Shown piece by piece: positions 46,881 through 59,680 of a stretch of 64,000 nucleotides of DNA (the stretch's first letter is position 1; every line of letters starts with the position of its first letter). Source of the stretch: Prorocentrum cordatum (taxonomy: Eukaryota > Sar > Dinophyceae > Prorocentrales > Prorocentraceae); assembly GCA_963575745.1 (NCBI GenBank), contig CAUYUJ010003991.1, positions 474,864 through 538,863 of the forward strand. Direction: 5' to 3'. A program made the translations under genes and the position numbers. The notes below the pieces were generated by a model, which saw only the letters and a list, made by a program, of their open reading frames with translations, was not told the DNA's origin and searched no databases.

Positions 46881-48690
46881 GTGCCTTTGCAGGGGCAGGC
46901 CTGGAAGGAGAAGGTCTGGAGTCGGATGGGCCCACCGACGAAGGCAAACTACGAGGAAGCTACAGCGTCCCAGCGGGCGAAGGGGATCGACGCCGAGACC
47001 GTGGAGGTGCTGCTGGAGACGGAGTCCGCCGAGCTCGAGGAGTCGATGAAACGCGAGGGCAAGGGCGGCCTACATCACGAGCGCGCGGTGGGCGCTGACG
47101 GACGAGAATGACCCGCTGTGAACGGAGAAAACGACCTGCCGCTGATGGCTGACGCAAGGTTCGTGGTCAACGGCGGCGACTCTGGCAGATCCGACGAGTA
47201 GTTGGGCGCGCGGAGGGATGCTCCATGCGCCAAGACGCAGTCATATATTAGCTCGATGCAAGTGGCGGCGTCGCATCGGGGATGGAAGTTCGGATCCAAG
47301 GATGTGAGCGGCGCTTTCCTGAAAGGCGAGGCGGGCGAGCGTGGCTTGGTGATGCGCGCCCCGCTGCATGGGCCCGCGCTCGCTGATTTCCCCCGAGGGC
47401 GGCTTGCGAGAGCGCGGAAGGGCGTGTTCGGACTCCCGACGGCGCCGAGGTGATGGCATCTGAAGGTGTTTCCAGTGGCTCGCAAGCTCGGACTGGATGC
47501 CTCTCGTTCGGACTCCGCCTTCTTAGTGTTGCACGACCCGAAGGCGAAGAAGCGAAGGCCTGACAGCCCGTGGGGATGTGTCTGCATTCGCGTGGACGAC
47601 TTCCTCTGGGCGGGCAACGACTAGATGACGAAGGTGATGGACAAGCAGTGCGGCTTCGGAAGTGAAGGGCACGACGATTTCGCGTTCTGCGGCCGGCGTT
47701 TCAAGCGGCGGCCTGACGTAGCCATCATCACCGACATGATGGAATGGACGGCCAGCAGGAGCCCGTCACTGTTCCCAGGGGCCGACGGGCAGCGGCGCAT
47801 TTGCCGATGAACGCGATGGGGTGGAAGCAGCACCAGCAGGTGGTTGGCGAGATCAACTGGGTCGTGACCAAGCTGCGCGTGGGCTACTCGCACGACAGCG
47901 GTGCTGCAGCGCTAGAAAGGCCGCAAGGAGGGGCCGAAAGTCTCGGCGCTCATCAAGGCGAATTACGTGTTCAGGGAGCTGAAGCGCGACGCGACGTTCA
48001 AGATCGTTGTGCGGCCGAACGAAATCAAGAGGTTTGGCCTCGTGGTGGTGTTGGACAGCTCTTTGGCAACGTGATGACGGATGGGGCGGCGCCGCAGTCG
48101 GACCCAGCGACAGAGGATCGGGGCCCAGGGCGGCTACCTGATCCTCTGTGCAGACAAGGAGCTCATGGACGGAGGTGTCGGACGGTTCTCGCTGCTGGAG
48201 TGCAAGTGCCACGAGCTGAAGAAAGCGGCGAGAAGCTCCTGCGCAGTGGACGTGGCTCAAGGCTTACGCGGCCAGATGGCGGGGAGGATCTATGGTCCCG
48301 TGGCGAGGGGCGCAAGTCTGAGGCTGTCCGGTTGGCAAATCCCAATGACGGTGGTGACGGACTCAAAGGACAGACATGACAGGCCTAACTAAGATGCGGG
48401 TGCTAGCAGTTCAGCTCAGAAGTCGGTGAACTTAGAGTTGCCGAGTATCCGTGAGATTCTGGACAGGCATCAGACCATGGTGAGGCTGACAGATGGAAGC
48501 AACATACGGTTTGACCAAGGATATCCCCGCAGACCATATGCGGGAGGCGCTGAGCGCGGCACCTGGAGCATCAAGTTCAATGCCGGCATGGTGGAGACAT
48601 CGAGGCGTGTGGTTCGAGAGCGCTGGGAAACACGCGTGAAGGAGTTTGCCAAGAACGGGAAGTTCACGCCAGGAGCTCTGGAGGCGTAGC
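46881..48690 (+). pseudogene. Element B reverse transcriptase and RNase H (degenerate)
   Basis: RT palm pieces KFGSKDVSGAFLKGE, KGVFGLPTAPR, then a stop, WHLKVFPVARKLGLD, and VDDFLWAGND followed by a stop. RNase H remnants follow (LLECKCHELKKAARSS near 48200). The last frame (48426-48689) with IREILDRHQTMVRLTDG ends the element's coding region. At least three stops and several shifts are seen. Confidence 0.65.
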
Positions 48691-48792
48691 CTGGTGTGTG
48701 TACGAGCGAAAGGAAGGCTGAGATGAGACAGTGTTATCTGCGGGAGAAAAGATGATGATGAATGAGGCCTGCAAGCGCGCGGATTCATGTAT

Positions 48793-48816
48793 TAATATAT
48801 ATATATATATAGGTAT

Positions 48817-48858
<42 letters not shown>
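48793..48858. repeat. (TA)n microsatellite in element B 3' region
   Basis: Four TA runs separated by single-base interruptions just before the 3' LTR. Self-complementary, likely to extrude as a cruciform. It is followed by a GCGGG-TCGCT-CCCGC hairpin whose loop is not GNRA. Confidence 0.9.
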
Positions 48859-48863
<5 letters not shown>

Positions 48864-48875
48864 TCGCTCCCGCTT

Positions 48876-49090
48876 TGTTTATGCGCAGGGCTCTTGGTGG
48901 ATCTGGCCCGTGCTCACCCTCTTATCGTGTATTTCCCCTTCCTTTTCCCCTCTTGCCTGTTGCTGCCGTCTCGATTCGAGCCGGCTTGAGAGCATTTTGG
49001 CATACGAACGCGCGTGCCGAGGGACAAAGCAGGGCTTCCTCGCTCCCGAGCCCTGCCGGGCTCCGCCGCCTGAGTCTCCCCAGTTCCGGA
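48876..49090 (+). repeat. Element B 3' LTR
   Basis: Starts TGTTTATGCG and shares the CTCTTGGTGGATCTG and GGCATACGAACGCGCGTGCC blocks with the 5' LTR. It is shorter by about 35 bp near its end. The likely target duplication TTTCT follows. Confidence 0.7.
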
Positions 49091-49400
49091 TTTCTTGGGC
49101 TATTTTGGACCGTCTTGAGGCTCTCTTGAGAGGCTCTCGAACTGTTTTGGGCCATCTTGAGCCTGTGCAATTGTCTACGTGGTTGTTTTTGACGCCATCT
49201 TGGATGCCATCTTGGCCGTCTGAAGGCCGAGCATACCGCCAGGAAGCAATTTTAGCAGGGGCGTTGTTTTGCGCACGCGTGCGAGGACGGAGGTGGGCGT
49301 AAATCTCCACAGCCCCCGAGGCAACGCAACGCTTTCTAACGCGCGCACTCCTTGCAGGCACGGTGGCAGATCACGCCTCAACATGCCAGGGGGCACGGTT
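49091..49400. other. ggcctcttgg field resuming, then mixed sequence
   Basis: GGACCGTCTTGAGG-type words continue to about 49230, the far side of the field that element B entered. The rest is mixed with no gene. Confidence 0.5.
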
Positions 49401-49404
49401 GTGG

Positions 49405-50023
49405 ACGTGGAAGAAGGAGAAGGGACAACGGAGAGGCATCAGCATCGAGAGGGGGAGGAGGAGAAGGAGGAGCAGGACGAGGAGGAGGACGAGGAGGAGG
49501 AGGGGGGGAGGAGGACGACCAGAAACGATGAGGGGAATGTTCGGACGAAGAGCAGGACACTAAGCAGTTGGAGGGGGGAGGAGGATACGCATCAGCAGCA
49601 CTGGGAACAGAGGAGAAGGAGGAGGAGGAGGAGGAGGATGAGGAGGAAGGAGGAGGGGGAGCATGATGAGGAGCAGCATAAGGAGGGACGAGGATGGGGG
49701 AGAAAGGTGAACGAGCAGCAGGATGAGGGCACGAGGGAAAAGGGGCGGCGGACGAAGAAAAGCAGCAGAGGCAGGAGAGCGACGAAGAGGATGATTATGG
49801 AGGGGGAGATGCGGAGGGAGGGGGGAGGGTGGGAGGAGTGGGGACCAGCAGAAGTAGGAGGATCGTTGACACCCCGCCGCCGCTCGGAGGAGCTGGAGCC
49901 GTCGGAGTCTCGCAAGGAGGACCGTGCCCTCTCCCCCACCCACGTCTGCGGGGGAGAAATAGGGGAGCGGAGGAGGAGGAGAAGGAGGAGGAGGAGGAAG
50001 AGGAGGAGGAGGAGGAGGACGAT

Positions 50024-50054
<31 letters not shown>

Positions 50055-50225
50055 CGGAGGAAGGATTGATGGACGGGGACGCAAGTATGGACGGGGGGGG
50101 CAGCGGGAGGGAGGGTGGAGGGAGAGGTGGGAAGGGAGTGAGGGACGGAGGGAGGGGAGGGTGAGGGGGAGAGGGAGGGGGTTGGGGAGGAGGAGGAGGA
50201 GGAGGAGGAGGAGGAGGAATCTGAG
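49405..50225. repeat. Long purine-rich (GGA)n/(GAC)n region
   Basis: GGAGGA/GACGAG repeats, purest at 49445-49510, 49610-49650, 49970-50060 and 50187-50220. It opens Arg/Glu frames one way and Pro/Ser/Leu frames the other. Confidence 0.8.
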
Positions 50226-53200
50226 GATGATAAGAAGTTGAGCATAAGCAGGCTGGTTCGGATCGGAAGCTCATGGAATCCGGACAGCTCGTCTTCAAAC
50301 AATGCGCTCTCTGATTGTTGCCACAACTGGGCGGAACTGCGAGAGTAAAATGCGTCTCGATAGGAACTGGCCTTTGAAGGGCTCTCGATCGACGCACTCG
50401 GCCTCTGCCGCAACCAACAACCCCCCCATAAGGATCCTTAGGGGGGGCTTCCAGGAGGTAGTTCTGGTGTTGACTGAGCAAAGGACTCTGAGACGGCAAT
50501 TGCGTCATCCACAGACTGCAAGTCTTCGCACGGCATGCTGCCACCCGCACAAGGCGGCACAGGCCATGGCGGGGAGCCTTTGCTGGCACGCAACCAGCCT
50601 GCTCGGGCCCTGCTCCTAGGCACGAGGAGTTGCCGTCCCGCGGCCACCCCTCCCCCGCCCAGGACCTCGACTATGAGCAAAAACGATTGGGTTCCTTGAT
50701 AGCTCTGCACTCGCTAGTTGTAGCCCTACGCCTCCCGTGGATAATTCCGAAACCACACCGCGTCTTTGAAACTCTCCGAAGCGCTCGCTGCTGGCGAAGG
50801 CCGTCGGAATGGGTAAAAAGTTCGGGAGGGCTCTGGGAGCTACTGCGGCCGACTGGCCGCTCGCCGCATCCGCACTCACGTGCCCCTGGAGGCCATCAGC
50901 TGGGAGATCTTGCGCTCCAGTGGCCACAGCGCCGCACACCCGGGGAAGCCCGAACCACGGCATCCCTGCCGCCGGGCGACGTCCTTCGGCTGCGGCGGAC
51001 TGCCCATTCGGCAAGGACGGGCGCGGGTTAGGGCACCCTTGCGTCCCTGGGGTATTGGTGGCGGCCCGCCGCCTGCCTAAAGCATGCCGCCTGCTTCCGT
51101 ACCTTCCGCCCTGATGGATTTTGATTGTCTGGCGCTGCCGCGCCGAAGGCTCGTCCTCCTCCTCCTCCTCGGTCATGCTCCTCCTCCCTCTCCTCCCTCT
51201 CCCTCTCCTCTTCTCACCCTCCCCTCTCTCCTCCCTCTCCCCTTCCCCTCCGCCTGGCGCCACGCCTCGCCCGCGCGCAGGACCGCAAGCGCGCGCGAGG
51301 AGGGGCGGCGGCACCGCCGAAGCGCGGCGGCGCCAGAGGCGAGCGGCCGCCGCCGCGGTCAGCGTCGACGTTCTCTCACCGTGTCGTCGCTCGTCGTCGT
51401 CGGAGGTTGGCGGCAGTTGTTCGTCAGCTCTCGGAGGTCCTCTCGCCTCGGGGCGCGTTCTGCAGCCGCGCGTCGCCGAGGCTGTTCCGAAGGTGCCCGG
51501 ATCGTCCTGGACGGCCGCCGGAGGCTGGAGTCATGACCCCAGGATCGGCCGCCAGAGGCTCGTTGCTGGCGCAGCGGGGGTGGAGAGGAGAGGGGGCGGA
51601 GCGACGGCGAGACGGGGGGGCGGACGAGGAGCGTCGTCGACATTCTTTCCATTGGCGTTTGTCATCATCGGAGGTCCGAGTTGGGGCCGTCATCGCTGTC
51701 GGACGGGGGATAGAGGAAAGATGGGACGGAGCCCATCTGCATCTTCACCCCTTTCTCATCCCCCCCACTTCTGCATCATGCCCCTGCCTCCTACCCCCAA
51801 ATTAGCACCCTGTCCAGCACACTCCCGTTATCCATCCCGCATTCCATACCACCCCGTCGCTTCGTGATCGTCCCCCCTTCTCTCTCTCGTCCGTCTAGTG
51901 TCGGCTCGAGAGCTTGGCTTAGTGCGAGCACAGACGCCAAGCGCCCCGCATCCTTTCCCATCTCGCGAGACCGGAGACGATCCAGGTCATGACACAGTGG
52001 CGCCACGTCCAATTACATGTCCCTGCGCGCGCCGCAATGGTTCCAGAGAGCGCTCGACGTGCGCTTCACACACCGCCGTGGCCCAAGCCATCAGGCAGGG
52101 GCCGTTCAAAGGCAACCTCAATTCATCGGCAGAATGCCACTGCCAGCCGAAGCGAAGCCTGCGTCGCCGCACTCCAGGGCGGTGGTGGCGTCGACCGAGC
52201 AGTCGCTGCTTGCAACGAGCTGGCTCCCAAGCACCACCACTATCCTGACAGCATACACCGAAACCACTGTTGCGACCAGCCCCAGCTCTGGGGCGATCTG
52301 TCGAAATTGCACGAGCGTAAGATCAGCTACATAGTGCTGCACCGTTCTCAAAAGCACAAGACGGGCACCAGCCGTGACTCAGCAGGGTCCGCGGCTTCGG
52401 CCGACGCCGACCAGGACAACGGAACCGCCCCTCCTCATCCGCAGTGGTGGGCAAAACTAGCACGTCCCGATCACACATCCGCCTCACATGGCCGGTCACG
52501 GGATCCCGCATACCAGTAGCATCCACCAACACCCCACCAGAACCAAAACACCGACCGAGGACCCGTGGATGTCCGAGGAAGCCCACTATTTCGGAAGGGA
52601 TGCCCGCCGCCAGATGACCATGCAGCCACCACCAAACCTTACGGGTACACCCACCAGGGTGGAGCTCAGCGTGAATTCAACCGTGGCCACTGGGGCACCC
52701 GTGGCACGGCAGTTCGCTAGGTTCACCAGGGCCGAATTGCTGTCCGACCTCACGGGCCCAGTCTTGGTTCCCCTTCCTCCGTGCATCCAGAAAAGGCCCA
52801 GAGGTAACGGGCAATAGCCGGGCAAAGAACCCCATCAAATGGCCAGCACGGCACCGTCATCGGACGCATTGGGGACCATAACCAGTATTGGGTTGTCGCG
52901 TTGACCAGCGGCAACACTGCCGCCCTGCTCACTTCAAGCCTGATCCCTCGCTCCCAACAATGGTCAGGAAATGATAACACTGCCTCAACGTCAGGGCCCA
53001 GGCCAGCAGAGACGACGAACTTGCCGAGGGCGAGAGCCACAGTGGAGACATCAGACCCGCCTGCGCTCACGCGGAAACCCATGCCAGGGCTGGGGAGTGG
53101 ACGTCCGGTGCAAGCAGGATCACCAGCTGGAGCATCGACCGAGGATCCTTGGGACTCCGCGGTTGTTTTTGCGGCTGTTTCCTCGTGCCCGTTTCGCCGC

Positions 53201-53585
53201 GCATCCGGGAAGGCACCGAGGTGACGCGGACATCCGTGTCTGGGCCGGGGGGCAAACGTTCGCTGCCGGCAGGAACGCCGGTGACCGCGGCACCGACAAG
53301 GCCGACAGACCCCTTGAAGTTCAGCTTGCGGCAGTGGAAGCGCCTTGACAAACACATACAAAACCGCAAAGACCGACGCGGACGGCAAACCCCCGTCGGA
53401 CCACCCCACTCCGTTATTTGGAAGGGTGAGTCCGAAGACACCCCGCAATAGCTTATCGGCACGGCTCCTCACGAGCCTTCGACCCTGAGAGCGGCTGGGA
53501 AAGGTGCCGACGACGCTCAGTACAGCGAGGGCGACGCCCGTGCGGACAGGGCTTGCCTCCACCTCGACCCCAACTCTCCCACTCT
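50226..53585. other. Non-coding stretch, no confident gene
   Basis: Mixed GC-rich sequence with a pyrimidine block at 51150-51250. Moderate minus-strand frames exist (such as 52750-53562, 270 codons), but none shows a recognisable domain. The 53-kb part carries faint traces of the 111-bp repeat that follows. Confidence 0.4.
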
Positions 53586-54300
53586 ACGCAGCTGCGACAG
53601 GGGTGCCAGAAACGCTCATCACACTCTGGGTGAAATTCAGCTCAGTTTTGCTTTCCCCACCGTCGTGAGGCGATCGGCGGTCTCGCTTGCCTCTTCTCGC
53701 ACGTTCCACCAAAACCCCTAGACCACACTCTGCAAGCACTAGCACTTTGAAGTGCAGCAGCACGTCGGAGAGCAGCAGTGAAATCCTGACGCTCACGGGA
53801 GAGACGAGCATTGCCACGAGCATCGCGTCGTTGGCCACCGCGGCGCGCCGAGTGACATGACGGCCAGCAGCATCTCAACGTTGAGCAGCACGCCAGCGAG
53901 CACCAGCTCGATCCGAACGTCTATGTGTGGTACGAGAAGTGTCTACGGGTAGCAGCAGTCTTTGGTTGAGCTGCACGTCGGAGATCAGTGTCTCGACCCT
54001 GACGCCCACAAGGGAAACGAATACTGCCCTCGGGTCACCATGTCGGTGACCACCACGATGGGAATTGGCATGGCAACGTCCAGCAGCGTGCCGGAGAGCG
54101 GGAGCTCGACCCTGACGGGGAGCTCGACCCTGACGGCCCCGAGTGGGACAATTGCTGCTCCGAGTGGCACGTCGCTGAGAAGCGCGCGGCTTCTCAGCGT
54201 CGTCTTGGTTCCCCCGACTCCCGCGCCGACCATCTCACCGACTCGCGCGCCGACCAGCTCGCCGACTCCCGAGCCGACGATGTTGCGTATGTCACGGAAT
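53586..54300. repeat. Diverged 111-bp repeat, left block
   Basis: CACGTCGGAGAGCAGCAG, GAGCACCAGCTCGA and ACGAGCATTGCC words in the order seen in the main block at 56440-59440, but more diverged. Confidence 0.5.
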
Positions 54301-54898
54301 ACCCCCTCGAGGTGTGAACATGTGTTTGGAAAGATCATGTATCTTTTGTACTTCGCAATCCTGCGGGCTTTAGCATGGCAGTACACAGCTTCTGCGAGTA
54401 CAACACACCTCCAAGAGCATGGAGTACGGACACAAGCACCGCGATTCTGTGCAGCTCGACGGTCTCCAGCGACAGGGTGCTGAGTAGCGCGACGGGTACC
54501 AGCAGCACGGCGCTGAGCTGCTCGACGGGGCGCGCCGATACGACGATGACCATTTCGGGACAACGCAGCGCCTACAACTATTGCACCCGTTCGGTCTCCG
54601 ACCCCGACTCCAGGCCTAGTCCAACTCCGACTCCAGCTCCGCCCCGACTCCAGCCCAACTCGTTATCCGACTCCTGCTCAAGCACCGGCTCCTGTCCCAC
54701 CTCAGTTCCGACTCCAGTTCACGCTCCAGCTGCTCCACCACCTAGGGAGATGACCGTTTAGGTTCACTCGACGGGCGCTCGACGCATCCTCGACTCCGAC
54801 GTCCACTCGTGCGCAATACGACGGAGACTAGCACTGCGACGCTCAGGGTGGCCCATTTGGCGATGCTCCCAATCTTCCACCACTTCATGGTTGAGCAC
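54301..54898. other. Non-coding stretch, weak repeat traces
   Basis: CCGACTCC/CCAACTCC-rich sequence with occasional 111-bp-repeat words. No gene seen. Confidence 0.4.
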
Positions 54899-55075
54899 CG
54901 CGTAGATGACCGGCACTGCTGTAACAAGCCAGCCACGGTGGCAGCGTGCGGACAGGAGTTATCCAAATCCGTGGGATTGTGCACCAGGCGGCATTCGAGG
55001 TGCAAGCTATGTCCAACTGGCTACGTCACTGGATTTCCTGAACGCTATTGCTACAGTACTTGGGGCGAGTACTGA
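54899..55075 (+). CDS. Possible Cys-rich exon, unknown product
   Basis: A frame with balanced composition and eight cysteines (DDRHCCNKPATVAACGQE, CTRRHSRCKLCPTGYV, YCYSTWGEY) before a TGA. It could be a small extracellular-type Cys-rich exon or chance. No splice sites are certain and no family is recognised. Confidence 0.2.
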   Translation, partial: RVDDRHCCNKPATVAACGQELSKSVGLCTRRHSRCKLCPTGYVTGFPERYCYSTWGEY

Positions 55076-56439
55076 GGAGTGGAGCACCACTGGAATCACG
55101 AACGGAGGGGAGCACCACTGGAATCACGAGCTATAGTGTCCGCGACTGTTTGGCTCTGGTCCCATCTCCTACTCCATATTCGCTTCCGATTGCTGCCCCG
55201 ACGCATGCGTGGTGACAATTTTCATGGTTAACGGCGGTGACGTCGACCTGGCCGACTTGACAGAGCACCGTGTGTCGTACATGACGGCTGGGCCCGAGCT
55301 TTGCTGCGGCTTACGCCCTCGTCCACATCAGAGTGGAGCACCACGTCGACTCCAACCCCAGCCCCTATCCTGGTCCAGTTTCGATTTCGACGCCAGCTCC
55401 GACGCCGATGTAGTGAAAGTGGTGACGTTGGCACAGCGACATGCGCGGTGAATGTCTTTTCTGTTTGGATTTTTGTTTGGTCCTGCGTATGCGGATGGGC
55501 GTCTGGACCTCGTGACAGCACACAGGGTGCTATTCGTACGCTCGGACATCGATCTGGCAGCCGCTCCATTGACAACGTGGCCCTGCTCACTTGGTCTACG
55601 ATCGCCGACCCCAACAACCTTACCATCCCCAGCTGACACGCCGACTCCGACGCTGACTCCGCCGGAGGCCTCGATCTCGTCCTCAACATGCTCCGATGGC
55701 ATCCGCGCTCCACCTGTCCATCCTTATGCATGGCCGGCGCAGAGTTCCTTGGGCGGCCAGCGCTCGTCGCCTCCCCTTTTCTCTCGTCCCTTCGCCTTGC
55801 TTCCCTTCTCTCGTCATGCTCTACTTGCGTAGTTTTTTCGGGGCCGCCCTGCTGACGGTCGTGCGCACCCTGTCCTCCCTGCCCCTGCTCGGCAGGGTTG
55901 GGGCAGGCATCGCAGCGTACGCCCTGCCACAACCAATACAACTGTTCATTGCCCTCGCTGTTCCTGACCTTTGCTCGTGTGGGACCTTGTACGAACACCA
56001 GCCAAAGGTTGGTTTACGCACGAGCGAACTCTTCTCCCTTCTCCCCATCCTCCCTCGCCTTCCTCCTCCTCCTCCTCCTCGTCATCCTCCGCTTTCTTTC
56101 GCATTTGCGGGCCGAATTTCGTGATATATTCGTTGGGCAACTGCGCTTCGCTTCGCTATGGTACGAATTCGGGTCACATTTGTATAATGTTCCCCTCCTG
56201 CCTGAGTCCAGTGCGCAACGCTTATCCGCCACGCGGCGGGGACGCGTTCGGCTCTGCTCATTCGCAGGGGTGAAACATGCTTCCCTTCATGGCCACGGTT
56301 CACTGCATGAGTTTGCATCTTGCAGGTCGGCTTTTGCTTAGTTCCCAGTTTGCTTGTCCACCTTTAGATTCGCATTGTGTCTTCGGCCGGGGCGAGTCGT
56401 GATCAAGTGGCCGCGGGCTCTTCCGCCTCCCCCCCAAAA
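55076..56439. other. Non-coding stretch, no gene seen
   Basis: Mixed sequence with a short CTC-rich run at about 56055-56090. No domain recognised in either strand. Confidence 0.4.
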
Positions 56440-59400
56440 AAGGGTGTCAGGCCGCCGAGATTCGCAACGGATTCTAGCATCTCCATTTTGCGCAGCAGCG
56501 CGTCGGATAGCACCAGTTCTACGCTGGCGTCCACGAGCGGCGCCAGCACCGTCTCGAGCGACATGTCGCTGCCCGCCGCGACGGGTACCTGCTGCGCATC
56601 GTCGAGCAGCGCGGAATGGAACAGCAGCTCTACACTGACATCCACGTGTGGAATCACTATTGGATCGAGTGCCACGGCGCGGAGCATCACGACGGGAATT
56701 GGTGTCTCGACGTGGAACAGTACGTACACCAGCAGCAGCTGGATTCTGGCGCTCGCGACAGGGGCGAGCATTGTCTTCAAAACTACGTCGCGGACCACCA
56801 CGAAGGGCACTGGCAGCGCTTTTTTGAGCAGCCAGTCGTCGAGCACCAGCTTGGCCCTGACGTGTGTCAGCGGGGTGGGCGCTGCCTCGAGTACCGCGTT
56901 GTTGCGCGGTGCGATGGATAGTAGTGTCTCGACTTTGCGCAGCGCGCTTGGGAGCAGTTTTTGGACCCCGACGCCTACGAGTTGGACCATCACCACCTCG
57001 AGCACAATGTCGCCGACCACCGCGGCGGATCCTAACAGCGCATCGTTAGGCAGTCCGCCCGAGAGCAGCACCGCGACCCCGACGTCCAGGAAGGGGCAGG
57101 CAGTGCCCCGAGTACCGCGTCGCTGACCGCCGCGGCGTGCACTGGCATGTCGATGTGTGACACTACGCTCGAGAACAACAACTCGACTCTGACGTCTATG
57201 GGTGGCACAAGTCGTACTTCGAGCACCGCGTCGCTAGGCTGAGCGACCGTGACCAGTAGCGCACCGCTGAGTATCGCGTTCGAGGGCACCAGCTCTACCC
57301 TGGCATGCACCAGTGGGGCGAGCACTGCCTCGAGTACCACGCCGCTGAGCAGCGCGACGGATGCTGGCATTCCGACTTTGGGCAGCGCAATGTTGAGCAC
57401 CGCGCCGGAGAGCAGCAGCTTGGCCCCGACTCCCTCGCGCGGGGCGAGTATTGTCTCAAGTGCCGCGTCGCTGGGCACCGCGACCAGTGTTAGCAACGCA
57501 ACGTTGAGCAGCTCATCCGAGAGCACCACATACTCACCGACGTCGACGAGCGGGGCGAGTCCTGCCTCGAGCACCACGTTGCTGAGCCGCACCGGGCCCA
57601 ATAGCGTCTCAACATCGAGCAGCGTGGTGGAGGGCAGCAGCTCGACACCACCAACGTCCACGAGGGATGCGAATGCGGCCGCGAGTGCCACTTTGGGCAG
57701 GGCGTCGGCGAGCACCAGCTCGACCTTGACGCCCATGTGCGGGACGAGAACTGTCTCGATCCCCTGGTCGCTAGCCACCTTGACGGGCGCTGGCAGCGCA
57801 CGGTCGAGCTGCAGGCCAGAGGACGGCGTCTCGACCCCGGTGCGCGCGATGAGAAGAACCATGATCCTCAGTGCCACGTCTGCAACCTCTGCCTTGAGTA
57901 TCACGTCGCTGGCCACCGCGACGGGTACCAGCAGTTCACCTTTGAGCAGCGCGTCGTCGAGCACCAGCTCGCCCCTGACGCGCGCCAGCGGGGCGAGCAC
58001 TGCCTCGAGCATCGCGTCGCTGAGCTACGCGTCTGGGACTCGCATCTCGACGTTGCCGCGATGTGCACCAGCGGGGCGGGAACTGTCGCGGTCGCCACGT
58101 CGCGGAGCACAATGGCAGACGCCAGCATCTCGACGTGGACCAGCAGTGCGTTCGAGAGCAGCAGATCTACCCTAGCGAGCGCGAGTGCGGCGAGTACTGT
58201 CTGAGTCCTATGTCGCTGATCATCGCGGCGGGCACCAGCTGCGCACCATGAAGCAGCATCATTGGTCGGTCTACTTGGTGTGGGCCCCTTTGTGTTCCTG
58301 GCCTCCTACCTGGGCCCCATCTTTTTCCGCGCCTCCGCGGCCCGCATTGGCCCCCTGGGGGTGGTGTGCGTGCGTCGGCTTCTTTTAGCGAGGCGCATTG
58401 CCCCACTCGGGGCGGGATGCAGGCCTCGCCCGAACGAACCACATTGGCCCATTGGGTGCGAGCTTCGATCATCGCGTCTGGGATTGCCAGCTCGACCCTG
58501 TTGCGCACCAGTGGCGCGAGCATTGCCTCGAGTACCGCGCCGCTGAGCAACGCGAGAGGCGCCAGTAGATCACCGTTGCGCAGCACGTCGGAGTCCACCT
58601 GCTCGGCCCTGACGGGCGCCAGTGGGACGAGCACCGCTTCGCGTGCCACGTCTCTGACGACCACGACGGGTGCCAGCAGTGCACCGTTGAGCAGCGTGGC
58701 GGCGAGCGCCAGCTTGACCCTGGCGCGCGCTAGTGGGACGAGCGCTGCCTCGAGCCTCACGTCGCTGAGCTGTATGGCGGGCACTCGCATTGCGACGTTG
58801 CGCAGCACGTCGCTGACCGCCACGGCGGGCGCCAACAGCGCATCGCTAAGCAGCGCGACTGGTGGCACCAGCCCCCTGATGTGCACCAGCGGGGCGGGCT
58901 TTACCGCGAGTGCTACGCCGCGCAGCAGCACGACGGGCACCAGCATCTCGACGAAGAGCAGCAGCACGTCGGGCAGCACCAGCTCTACCCTGGCGCCCGC
59001 ACGCGGTGCGATCACTGTCTCGAACACCCTGTCGCTGACCATCGCGACTGGCATCATCTGCACATCATTGAGCAGCACAGGCGGGAACAGCAGCTCGTCC
59101 CTGCCGCCCATGTACGGGGCGACTGCCGCATCGAGCGCCACGTCTGGCGTGCGCCAGCGGGGCGAGTGCTGCCTCGAGCACCGCGTCGCTGAGCTGCGCG
59201 GCGGGCACTATCATCTCGACGTTTAGCACCACGTCGCTGACCACCACGGTGGGCACCGACAACGCATTGCTGAGCAGAACGATAGGGGGCACCAGCGGCA
59301 CTGGCTCCTCGGCGTTGAGCATCGCGTCGAGTGGGGCAGCAGCTCGACCTCCGAGCACACGAGTGGGCCGAATACCTTCTTGAGCACCATGTCGCGGACC

Positions 59401-59440
59401 GCGGCGACGGGCACCAGTTGCTCACCGCCTCGAGTATTGC
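56440..59440. repeat. Imperfect 111-bp (37-codon) tandem repeat
   Basis: Units contain, in order, GAGCACC.CGTCGCTGAGC, a GCGACGGG or GGCGGGCAC word, CAGCA..GCG and CAGCTCGACC. Adjacent units near 57240-57460 and 57900-58060 are spaced at 37 codons. On the minus strand each unit reads like VLEAVLAPLVxVRVELVL, then DALL and VPVAV, and frames of 222-326 codons stay open through strong DNA divergence. On the plus strand the same DNA reads Ser/Thr-rich. A real repetitive protein cannot be excluded, but there is no start, end or domain. Confidence 0.6.
58330..58480. repeat. 45-55 bp repeat, block 1
   Basis: Three units around CCGCATTGGCCC-CTGGGGGTGG-GCGAGCTT, interrupting the 111-bp repeat. A second block lies at 59480-59680. 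Confidence 0.5.
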
Positions 59441-59479
59441 CCCGAGTACTACTAGGCCTATGGCCCAATATATCCGCGA

Positions 59480-59680
59480 TCCGCATTTGCCCGCTGAGGG
59501 TGGGGCGCGTACATCGACTCATTTCCACGAACCGCATTGGCCACGAGAGGTGGGATACGAGCTTCGCTTTATTTCGAACGAACCGATCGGCCCACTGGGG
59601 GCGGGGTGCGCGCTTCCCCTAGGTCCGCGCGCCGCATCGGCCCACTGGGGGTGGGATGCGAGCTCCGATCGGTACGCTGG
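59480..59680. repeat. 45-55 bp repeat, block 2
   Basis: Four units of the same GCATTGGCCCACTGGGGG sequence as block 1, directly after the end of the 111-bp array. Confidence 0.55.

Larger units (their letters stand above)
24360..49090 (+). mobile_element. Element B: old decayed Ty1/copia-like LTR retrotransposon, split by element A
   Basis: Two related terminal repeats (24360-24609 and 48876-49090) bound a degraded gag-pol: a gag core, a CCHC remnant, a methyltransferase-like module, an integrase, RT and RNase H, in copia order (integrase before RT). Possible target duplication is TTTCC before and TTTCT after. Its own length is about 8.8 kb once the 15.9-kb insertion is discounted. Many stops and frame changes, and LTRs that differ clearly (by eye roughly 85-88% identical with an indel), mark it as old and non-functional. 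Confidence 0.8.

Noticed and set aside
52750-53562. 270-codon minus-strand frame as a host gene
   Set aside because: No recognisable domain, GC-rich stop-poor DNA, and faint 111-bp repeat traces in the same interval.
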